Positions 1 through 5,317 of a stretch of DNA of 5,499 nt are shown piece after piece. The notes under the pieces are model-generated. The model did not search any database, was not told where the DNA came from, and worked only from the letters and a program-made list of their open reading frames with translations. The stretch's first letter is position 1. The number at the start of each line of letters is the position of its first letter. The position numbers and the translations under genes were made by a program. This stretch comes from Thermodesulfobacteriota bacterium (GTDB lineage Bacteria > Desulfobacterota > DSM-4660 > Desulfatiglandales > HGW-15). The DNA is taken from positions 1 through 5,499 of the forward strand of contig JALOPA010000191.1 in NCBI GenBank assembly GCA_025454125.1, written 5' to 3'.

Positions 1-195
1 TGCGTTGTCAAGCAGGGCCGCATCACCATCCCCCCGGATTTGAGGGAGATTTCAGGGTTGAAGAAGGAAGTGGTCCTGGTGGGGGGGCTGAAGCTCTTCG
101 AAATCTGGGATAGGGAGCGATGGGAAGAAGAGTTTGAGAGGGCGAAAAGGAATTTCCCGCAAGTCAGCCAGTCCCTTCAGGGGTTGGGGATTTGA
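1..195 (+). CDS. mraZ: MraZ transcriptional regulator, C-terminal part (5' end outside window)
   Basis: Frame 1 is open from the first base to a TGA at 193-195 and gives 64 residues. They read as the second of the two AbrB/SpoVT-like (MraZ) domains: QGRITIPPDLRE near residues 5-16, then GLKKEVVLVG and the family signature LFEIWDRERWE near residues 33-43, followed by a short helical tail. MraZ is normally about 140-150 residues, so a bit more than half is missing. In other bacteria MraZ is a ring-forming DNA-binding protein that controls the dcw promoter from repeats upstream of its own gene; that region is not in the window. Being immediately upstream of rsmH is the canonical position, which strengthens the call. 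The stop codon overlaps the rsmH ribosome binding site, so the two are probably co-translated from one mRNA. Confidence 0.93.
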   Translation, partial: CVVKQGRITIPPDLREISGLKKEVVLVGGLKLFEIWDRERWEEEFERAKRNFPQVSQSLQGLGI

Positions 196-200
196 GGAGG
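195..200 (+). promoter_or_regulatory. Ribosome binding site of rsmH
   Basis: AGGAGG begins on the last base of the mraZ stop codon and lies 4 bases before a GTG at 205; further purines (GGAG) fill the gap. The strong purine tract supports GTG 205 as the rsmH start although the spacing is short. No ATG is available nearby in that frame. Confidence 0.7.
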
Positions 201-204
201 GGAG

Positions 205-1176
205 GTGGAATACCCTCACAAGCCTGTTCTGGTGCAGGAGGTCTTGGAAGATCTGATCACCGCTCCTGACGGCACCTACGTGGACGGCACGGTCGGAAGC
301 GGAGGGCACAGCGAGGCGATCGGAAGAAGAATTGGGGGGCGAGGACGGCTTCTTTGCCTGGACAGAGATTCCGAGGGCATTCGGATTTCACAAGAGAGAC
401 TGAGCTTTCTTGGAGAAAGGGTTCGATTCATCAAGGCGAGCTTCGGGTCTGCGGGTGAGGTTCTCCGGGATCTGGGATGGGGAAAGGCTCATGGGATCTT
501 GCTGGATCTGGGAATGTCCAGTTTTCAGCTCGATCGATCAGGAAGGGGATTCAGCTTCCAGCGGGATGAACCGCTCGACATGAGAATGGACCCGGACGCG
601 GGCGCCACGGCCGAGCAATTGATTCAACATCTGTCCGAGAAAGAGATCGAAGCCATTTTGCGGGATTATGGCGAAGAGAAGAGAGCCAGGGCCATTGCAC
701 GACGCATCGGTCAAGAAAGAAAAATCAAGCCCATCCGCACCTCCCTTCAGCTTTCGCGTTTGGTCGAGTCGGTCGCGCCGAGATCGCATCGGGCAGGGGC
801 GAAGCATCCGGCGACTCGCACGTTCCAGGCCCTGAGGATCGCCGTCAACAAAGAACTGGATCACTTGGCCGCTTTCCTGGGCCAGAGTCCCGAGATCCTG
901 AACCCAGGGGGCCGGGTGGTCATTCTGTCTTATCATTCTCTCGAGGACCGGATGGTCAAGCAGGCCATGATGGACTGGGAAAGGGGTTGTCAGTGCCCCC
1001 CCACCCTGCCCCAGTGTTGCTGCGGAAAAGAGTCCCTTTTCAGAAGGGTTCACAAAAAGGGCATCCGGCCCGGTCCGGAGGAGATCGAAGAGAACCCCAG
1101 AGCGCGCAGCGCTGTTCTCAGAGCCGCGGAAAGGATCACGACCCATGATACGGGTGATCAGGGTCTCGGAAATTGA
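205..1176 (+). CDS. rsmH: 16S rRNA (cytosine(1402)-N(4))-methyltransferase RsmH
   Basis: The 323-residue product has the usual family length (about 300-330). RsmH (MraW) uses S-adenosylmethionine to methylate N4 of C1402 in the 16S rRNA decoding centre and acts in the cytoplasm. Visible motifs: the family N-terminus HKPVLVQEVLEDL (residues 5-17), the SAM-binding loop DGTVGSGGHS (27-36), acidic CLDRD after the second strand (51-55), DLGMSSFQLD (101-110), MRMDP (126-130), HPATRTFQALRIAVNKEL (201-218) and SYHSLEDR (242-249). The C-terminus has the cysteine cluster CQCPP...QCCCGK (262-273) followed by ENPRARSAVLRAAE (296-309), both typical of the family. The start is a GTG, chosen for the adjacent AGGAGG and for homology beginning at residue 5. 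The last 32 bases overlap ftsL in another frame. Nothing suggests truncation or a frameshift. Confidence 0.97.
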   Translation: MEYPHKPVLVQEVLEDLITAPDGTYVDGTVGSGGHSEAIGRRIGGRGRLLCLDRDSEGIRISQERLSFLGERVRFIKASFGSAGEVLRDLGWGKAHGILLDLGMSSFQLDRSGRGFSFQRDEPLDMRMDPDAGATAEQLIQHLSEKEIEAILRDYGEEKRARAIARRIGQERKIKPIRTSLQLSRLVESVAPRSHRAGAKHPATRTFQALRIAVNKELDHLAAFLGQSPEILNPGGRVVILSYHSLEDRMVKQAMMDWERGCQCPPTLPQCCCGKESLFRRVHKKGIRPGPEEIEENPRARSAVLRAAERITTHDTGDQGLGN

Positions 1177-1510
1177 AAGCCGAAGAAACGCCGGCACCGG
1201 CATCCGCGTAAGAAACGCCAAGGCGCGGAAGCCGCATTTTCGTTTGAGCAAACGGCAGATTGCTCTTGTGGCCTTTCTGCTCCTCCTCTTCATGGGGAGC
1301 GGCATCGGTTATGTGTGGTCCAATTTCGAGGGAACGCAGATCGGGTACGACGTGAGCCGGCTGAAACACGAGGAGATCCGGCTCAGGGAACTGAACAAGA
1401 AACTGAGGCTTGAGCTGGCCACGTTGAAGTCGCCCCAGTATCTGGAAAACGCGGCCCGGACCCTGGGGCTCAAGGCCGCTGCGCCGGAACAGATCGTCGT
1501 TCTGCCATGA
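1145..1510 (+). CDS. ftsL: Cell division protein FtsL (small bitopic divisome protein)
   Basis: This 121-residue protein has FtsL architecture. A basic cytoplasmic N-terminus (residues 1-38, many Arg and Lys) leads into one hydrophobic segment at about 39-58 (IALVAFLLLLFMGSGIGYVW). A periplasmic heptad-like coiled coil rich in Leu, Glu and Arg follows at about 66-95, then SPQYLENAARTLGLKAAAPEQIVVLP, which matches the usual FtsL ending. FtsL pairs with FtsB (DivIC) and FtsQ and helps activate FtsWI septal synthesis. Sequence conservation in the family is low, so topology and position between rsmH and ftsI carry much of the call. The start is ATG 1145, with AAAGGA at 1130-1135 nine bases upstream inside rsmH; an in-frame GTG at 1154 is a less likely alternative. 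The stop overlaps the ftsI start. Confidence 0.92.
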   Translation: MIRVIRVSEIESRRNAGTGIRVRNAKARKPHFRLSKRQIALVAFLLLLFMGSGIGYVWSNFEGTQIGYDVSRLKHEEIRLRELNKKLRLELATLKSPQYLENAARTLGLKAAAPEQIVVLP

Positions 1511-3474
1511 AGGTCAACGAAAAGAAATGGATCCGGATCAGAATCATCATGGTGGCGGTCTTCTTTGTGGCCGGGCTCGCCACCATTCTGGCCAGGGCGA
1601 CTCAGCTCCAGGTTATCGAGAGGGACAAGCTGGCGCGAATTGCGCTGGCCGGTTACCGGGGCATCGTCAAGCTGCCGCCCAAACGGGGAACGATCTACGA
1701 CAGGGAAGGCCACGAGCTGGCGGTGAGCGTTGAGGTGGAGTCCATCTACGTCCACCCTCACCACGTCCAGAACAAGGCGCAGGCGGCGAAGGTTCTCGCC
1801 AAGATCCTGGAGATGAAGGAAAGCGCTCTGCTGAGCCTTCTCAAGAGCCAGCGTCCCTTTGTCTGGATCGATCGAAAAGTGCCCCCTGAGAAAATCCGGC
1901 AGGTCAAAGCGCTGGGCATCGAGGGAGTGGGCTTCACCGCGGAAACGCGACGGTTCTATCCAGGAAAAGAGATCGCAGGCCACGTGCTCGGGTTCGCGGG
2001 TGAGGACAATCAAGGCCTGGAAGGGCTGGAAAAGAAATACGACAAGATGCTCAAGGGACCGGACTACACCCTGATCCAGATGAGGGATGCGCTGGGCAGG
2101 CCCTTCTACGTGAACCGGCCCGCACCGGAGGAGAGCGAAATCAGAGACCTGGTGCTCACGATCGACAAGGACATCCAGTACGCGGCCGAACAGGCGCTCA
2201 AGAAAACCGTGGAGGAAACCCGGGCCAAAAACGGTCACGCCATTGTGGTGGAGGTGGACACGGGAGAAATCCTGGCCATGGCCGTGGTCCCTCAGTTCAA
2301 CCCCAATGTGTTCTGGACCCACCAACCCAATCAGTGGAGGAACCGGGCGGTCACGGACATCTACGAACCGGGGTCCACGATCAAAGCGTACCTGCTTGCC
2401 GCGGCCCTCGACAGTTCCCTGGTGTCCCCGGAGACGAAGTTCTTCTGCGAGAACGGGGAATACAAGGTCGGCACCAACACCATCCATGACCACGACCGGA
2501 AAGGGCATGGAATGCTGAGCGTCTCCGAGATCATCACCTTTTCGAGCAACATCGGCGCAGTCAAAATCGGCCAGAGAATCGGCTACAAGAAGTTCCACGA
2601 GTATCAGGAAAAGCTCGGGTTCGGAGAAAAGACAGAGATCGATCTTCCCGGAGAGCAGGAAGGGTTCATGAGATCGGTCAAGGACGCCAGGGAAATCGAG
2701 AAGGCGACGTCCTTTTTCGGACAAGGCATGACCACGAACTCCATGCAACTGGTCATGGCCATGGCCGCGATCGCCAACGGCGGCAAGCTCATGCGGCCCT
2801 ATGTGGTCCGGGCGGTCAAGGACCAGCAGGGAAGAGTGGTCAAGGAGAACCATCCCCACATGGTGCGCAAGGTGATGTCCCCGGAGACGGCAAGACGGGT
2901 GACTCAAATCCTTGAATCCGTGGTCAAGGAAAAAGGCGGGACCGGGAGCCTCGCGGCCATCAAAGGATACCGGGTTGCGGGGAAAACCGGGACTTCCCAG
3001 AAGGTCGATCCGGCGACCCGACGCTATTCCGCCAGAAACTACGTGACTCTCTTTGTGGGCTTCACCCCGGTGGAGAATCCCCGGCTGGCCATCCTGGTGC
3101 TGGTGGACGAACCGGAAGCCAAGAAGTACGGAGGCCTGGTGGCGGCTCCCATCTTCAGGGATATCGGAGCCTGGAGCCTCAATCACCTCAGGGTGCTTCC
3201 TGATGTGAGGATGGCGAGGCCGGAGGAGGCGGTGGAACCGGCCAACTCGCGGAACAATGGGGCGCCGCTTCACGTGGAGGTTTCACAGGAGGGCCCGGGT
3301 CTTCTTCCCGATTTCAGGGGCCAGACCATGCGTGAAGTTCTGAGAGGCGGGAAATCCTTGGGTGTGAAAGTGGCGGTGGACGGGACAGGGCTGGCGGTTG
3401 CGCAAACGCCGGAACCTGGGTCGCCTCTGAACAAGGTGAGCCAGGTTAGTGTGAGTTTCAGACCACCATCTTAG
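1507..3474 (+). CDS. ftsI: Septal peptidoglycan D,D-transpeptidase FtsI (class B PBP) with C-terminal PASTA domain
   Basis: A 655-residue class B penicillin-binding protein that cross-links septal peptidoglycan with FtsW. It has a short basic cytoplasmic start, a membrane anchor at about 12-30, then the periplasmic PBP dimerisation domain with RGTIYDREGHELAVS (60-74) and HVLGFAGEDNQGLEGLE (159-175). The transpeptidase domain covers about 243-553 with all three active-site motifs: SxxK as STIK with nucleophile Ser290 and Lys293, SxN as SSN at 346-348, and KTGT at 493-496. A single PASTA-like domain follows at about 597-652 (LLPDFRGQTMREVL to VSVSF); E. coli FtsI lacks this, whereas SpoVD, PBP2x and, as I recall, deltaproteobacterial homologues have it. 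The start overlaps the ftsL stop as ATGA, with no convincing Shine-Dalgarno, so translation probably depends on coupling to ftsL. The stop is TAG, whereas the other four stops in the window are TGA; its G is also the first base of an inverted repeat. Confidence 0.97.
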   Translation: MKVNEKKWIRIRIIMVAVFFVAGLATILARATQLQVIERDKLARIALAGYRGIVKLPPKRGTIYDREGHELAVSVEVESIYVHPHHVQNKAQAAKVLAKILEMKESALLSLLKSQRPFVWIDRKVPPEKIRQVKALGIEGVGFTAETRRFYPGKEIAGHVLGFAGEDNQGLEGLEKKYDKMLKGPDYTLIQMRDALGRPFYVNRPAPEESEIRDLVLTIDKDIQYAAEQALKKTVEETRAKNGHAIVVEVDTGEILAMAVVPQFNPNVFWTHQPNQWRNRAVTDIYEPGSTIKAYLLAAALDSSLVSPETKFFCENGEYKVGTNTIHDHDRKGHGMLSVSEIITFSSNIGAVKIGQRIGYKKFHEYQEKLGFGEKTEIDLPGEQEGFMRSVKDAREIEKATSFFGQGMTTNSMQLVMAMAAIANGGKLMRPYVVRAVKDQQGRVVKENHPHMVRKVMSPETARRVTQILESVVKEKGGTGSLAAIKGYRVAGKTGTSQKVDPATRRYSARNYVTLFVGFTPVENPRLAILVLVDEPEAKKYGGLVAAPIFRDIGAWSLNHLRVLPDVRMARPEEAVEPANSRNNGAPLHVEVSQEGPGLLPDFRGQTMREVLRGGKSLGVKVAVDGTGLAVAQTPEPGSPLNKVSQVSVSFRPPS

Positions 3475-3606
3475 CAGGTTGCTGAAAGAAAGTGACGAGT
3501 GACGAGTCACGAGTGACAAGTTCATATATTTCTCTCTCGTCACTTGTTACTTGTCACTCGTCACTGAGATGGGCGCCTTGTATCTGAGCGCTTTTGAGCA
3601 ACCTGC
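3474..3606. repeat. MITE-like element with 14-bp terminal inverted repeats
   Basis: The left end GCAGGTTGCTGAAA (3474-3487) and the right end TTTGAGCAACCTGC (3593-3606) are reverse complements at 13 of 14 positions, with a perfect outer 10 bp. The bounded unit is 133 bp and encodes nothing. I see no convincing target-site duplication (TTA on the left, AAG on the right). The first base of the left end doubles as the last base of the ftsI TAG stop. The structure suits a non-autonomous mobile repeat or a large RNA stem. The mobile interpretation is an inference, since only one copy is visible here. Confidence 0.6.
3491..3565. repeat. Long hairpin built from GTGACRA heptamer repeats
   Basis: The left arm (3491-3519) contains four tandem heptamers from 3492: GTGACGA, GTGACGA, GTCACGA, GTGACAA. 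The right arm (3537-3565), read on the opposite strand, contains GTGACGA, GTGACAA, GTAACAA, GTGACGA. The arms pair over 29 positions with four non-Watson-Crick positions, two of which would be G-U wobbles in RNA, around a 17-base A/T/C-rich loop (3520-3536). It is nested in the larger inverted repeat but off-centre: 3 bases from the left end and 27 from the right. It could fold strongly in mRNA and damp read-through into murE, but no T-run follows. Confidence 0.85.
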
Positions 3607-3630
3607 AAGCAGCGGTTAGATCGTTTGACC

Positions 3631-3670
3631 TTGAGCATTGAACATTGAGCATCGGTCATTGACTTGAGCA
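3631..3670 (+). repeat. Short TTGARCA heptamer array
   Basis: Three perfectly contiguous 7-base units, TTGAGCA (3631-3637), TTGAACA (3638-3644) and TTGAGCA (3645-3651), are followed after 12 bases by another TTGAGCA (3664-3670). A related TTGACC (3625-3630) precedes them. The unit length equals that of the GTGACRA repeats just upstream, but the sequence family differs and here the copies are direct, not inverted. No function can be assigned. Confidence 0.7.
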
Positions 3671-3714
3671 CAACTTCTCGGCGCTGATCGTTTTGCAAGA
3701 AGTCCCTTAGGTCT

Positions 3715-3782
3715 TCACTCCCGCGGAGGCGGGAGTCCAGAATACCCCATAAGGACGGGATTCCCACCTTCGCGGGAATGAC
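3715..3782. repeat. Pair of inverted REP-like palindromes (BIME-like unit)
   Basis: The left copy (3715-3738) contains the perfect 8-bp stem ACTCCCGC / GCGGGAGT (3717-3724 with 3729-3736) around GGAG. The right copy (3758-3781) has ATTCCC / GGGAAT (3760-3765 with 3774-3779) around an imperfect inner part. The right copy, read on the minus strand, matches the left copy at 20 of 24 positions and all four differences are transitions, so the two are inverted copies separated by 19 bases. On the minus strand the right copy begins GTCATTCCCGCG, and motifs of the type ATTCCCGCGAAGGCGGGAAT are common dispersed palindromes in proteobacterial genomes. Two hairpins or one large cruciform are possible. 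Classification as REP is an inference. Confidence 0.75.
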
Positions 3783-3811
3783 AGCAGAGGGCTCTGGGAA
3801 ATTTGAAGCAT

Positions 3812-5317
3812 ATGAAACTGGGCCAAATCTTAGAAGGACTGTCGCACTTCGAACTCCGGGGCGATTCTACTCTGGAGATCGCAGGCTTGGCCTACGATTC
3901 CCGCCAGGTCAAGCCCGGCGATCTCTTTGTGGCCGTTCGCGGCCATCAGTCGGACGGCCATGGCTTCATAGAAAAAGCGATCGAAAAAGGGGCTGTGGCG
4001 GTTGCGGCCGAAAAGCTCACAGGCCGTGAACCAAGGGTCACAACCCTCCTGGTGCCTGATTCGAGAAAGGCCCTCTCCAAGCTGGCGCTGGCTTTTTATG
4101 CCAACCCCTTTCAGAACATCACCCTCATCGGCATCACGGGAACCAGCGGCAAAACCACGACGGCCTATCTGCTGGAATCCATCGTCCAGGCGGCCGGCGG
4201 AAAGCCCGGCGTTCTGGGCACAGTGAACTACCGCTACGGGGACAAGAAGGTCCCTGCGCCGGTGACCACCCCGGAGTCTCTGGATCTGATTCGCTTCAGC
4301 CGGGACATGGCGGACCACGGCGTCACTCACATGGTCATGGAGGTCTCTTCCCATGCGCTGGATCAGGGAAGAACCCAGGACTGCCCCTTCAACGTGGCGG
4401 TGTTCACCAATCTGTCCAGGGACCACCTCGATTACCACAGCACCATGGACGAGTACTTTGCAGCCAAGAGCCGCCTGTTCACAGGGCTGCAGCCCGACTC
4501 CTCGGGAAAGACGCCCGCTGCGGTGATCAACCTCGATGATCCCCGGGGCAAGGAACTCCTGGCCGTGACCCGGGCCAAGACCTTCACCTACGGCCTTGGA
4601 AAAGACCGTCAGATCCGGGCGGATGCCGTTCAAATGGGCAAAGAGGGCCTGACGTTCCGTCTCACGACCCCGGCAGGCGAAAGGGTTGTGCGGTCTTCCC
4701 TGATCGGTGACTTCAACGTTTACAACATCCTGGCGTCCGCGGCCGCAGGACTTGCCCTGGACCTCCCGCTGGAAGCGGTCGTTCACGGCATCGAAGCCCT
4801 GAAAGCCATCCCGGGCCGGCTGGAGCGGGTGGAAAACCGCAAGGGGCTGACCCTCGTGGTGGATTACTCCCACAAACCGGATGCCCTGTTCAAGGCCATG
4901 ACGGCCCTCAAGCCCTATGCGAAGGGCCGTCTGATCACGGTGTTCGGTTGCGGAGGAGACCGGGACAGGGGCAAACGATACGAGATGGGCCGCCTTGCCG
5001 GAGAGCACAGTGACGTGGCCATCATCACCTCGGACAACCCCCGAAGCGAGGACCCCCTTTCCATCGTGAAGGAGATTGAGAAGGGCATGCTCGATTCGGG
5101 CCTCAAGAAGGGGGGGGGCAACTCCCATCCGGGAAGAGGCTACTTTCTGGAAGTCGATCGCAGAGAGGCGATTCGGAAGGCGGTCGCCATGGCGGATAAG
5201 GCCGACGTGGTGCTCATCGCGGGCAAAGGCCACGAGGACTATCAGATCGTCGGTTCTGAAAAGAGACCGTTCAGCGATCAGGAAGAGGCGGCCAGGGCCG
5301 CTTCGGAGGGTGCGTGA
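3812..5317 (+). CDS. murE: UDP-N-acetylmuramoyl-L-alanyl-D-glutamate--2,6-diaminopimelate ligase MurE
   Basis: From ATG 3812 the product is 501 residues, normal for MurE. It is the cytoplasmic ATP-dependent ligase adding the third stem-peptide residue to UDP-MurNAc-L-Ala-D-Glu. The N-terminal UDP-binding domain shows YDSRQVKPGDLFVAVRG (28-44). The central ATPase domain has the P-loop GITGTSGKTT (107-116), TTPESLDL (152-159), EVSSHALDQGR (177-187), TNLSRDHLDYH (199-209) and AAKSRLF (217-223), whose Lys219 is the expected carbamylated lysine. The C-terminal domain begins near VDYSHKPDAL (350-359) and carries DNPR (408-411) and GKGHE (471-475), the signature for meso-diaminopimelate rather than lysine. 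A Gly-rich loop with nine consecutive G bases lies at residues 433-436. An in-frame TTG at 3803 would add three residues, but ATG aligns better with family starts; GGGAA (3796-3800) is a weak, distant Shine-Dalgarno. Unlike its neighbours, murE is preceded by a long repeat-filled gap. Confidence 0.96.
   Translation: MKLGQILEGLSHFELRGDSTLEIAGLAYDSRQVKPGDLFVAVRGHQSDGHGFIEKAIEKGAVAVAAEKLTGREPRVTTLLVPDSRKALSKLALAFYANPFQNITLIGITGTSGKTTTAYLLESIVQAAGGKPGVLGTVNYRYGDKKVPAPVTTPESLDLIRFSRDMADHGVTHMVMEVSSHALDQGRTQDCPFNVAVFTNLSRDHLDYHSTMDEYFAAKSRLFTGLQPDSSGKTPAAVINLDDPRGKELLAVTRAKTFTYGLGKDRQIRADAVQMGKEGLTFRLTTPAGERVVRSSLIGDFNVYNILASAAAGLALDLPLEAVVHGIEALKAIPGRLERVENRKGLTLVVDYSHKPDALFKAMTALKPYAKGRLITVFGCGGDRDRGKRYEMGRLAGEHSDVAIITSDNPRSEDPLSIVKEIEKGMLDSGLKKGGGNSHPGRGYFLEVDRREAIRKAVAMADKADVVLIAGKGHEDYQIVGSEKRPFSDQEEAARAASEGA
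5305..5310 (+). promoter_or_regulatory. Ribosome binding site of murF, inside the end of murE
   Basis: GGAGGG lies 7 bases before the GTG at 5318, ideal spacing. It decides the murF start in favour of GTG 5318 over the in-frame ATG at 5339, which has only AGGA (5322-5325) at a poor distance of 13 bases. Confidence 0.75.

Larger units (their letters stand above)
3475..3811. other. Repeat-filled ftsI-murE intergenic region
   Basis: About 337 bases without a supportable gene separate two tightly packed parts of the cluster. In order it contains a 133-bp inverted-repeat-bounded element (3474-3606) with a heptamer hairpin inside it, a short TTGARCA heptamer array (3631-3670), an unassigned stretch (3671-3714), a pair of inverted REP-like palindromes (3715-3782) and a short murE leader (3783-3811). 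The leader holds a small dyad CAGAGggCTCTG (3785-3796). TTGACC (3625-3630) and TTGACT (3659-3664) resemble a -35 box but no matching -10 lies at proper spacing. No run of T follows any hairpin, so an intrinsic terminator is not supported. Confidence 0.85.

Noticed and set aside
1309..3273. A 654-codon open frame on the minus strand opposite ftsI
   Set aside because: It mirrors ftsI almost end to end. The translation is rich in His, Arg, Pro, Asp and Leu with no recognisable domain, as expected opposite a G+C-rich gene. The + strand has every FtsI motif.
3491..3670. Possible CRISPR array
   Set aside because: The repeats are 7 bases long and mostly contiguous or in opposed arms; there are no 25-40 base repeats with regular unique spacers.
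3625..3692. Sigma-70 promoter in the spacer
   Set aside because: TTGACC, TTGACT and TTGAGC all look like -35 boxes, but 16-18 bases further on there is no sequence close to TATAAT. They are also explained by the heptamer repeats.
3717..3736. Rho-independent terminator after ftsI
   Set aside because: The 8-bp G+C-rich stem is followed by CCAGAATACC rather than a run of T, and the larger hairpin at 3491-3565 also lacks one. The palindromes fit repeat elements better.
3561..3767. A 68-codon minus-strand open frame in the intergenic region (and an 86-codon one at 3283-3543)
   Set aside because: Both are largely made of repeat sequence or the reverse of the ftsI 3' end, with no recognisable domain. 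I do not regard them as genes.
3803..3811. TTG start for murE three codons upstream of the ATG
   Set aside because: The only purine tract (GGGAA, 3796-3800) would be just 2 bases from TTG, and MKLGQILEGL from ATG 3812 looks like a normal MurE N-terminus.
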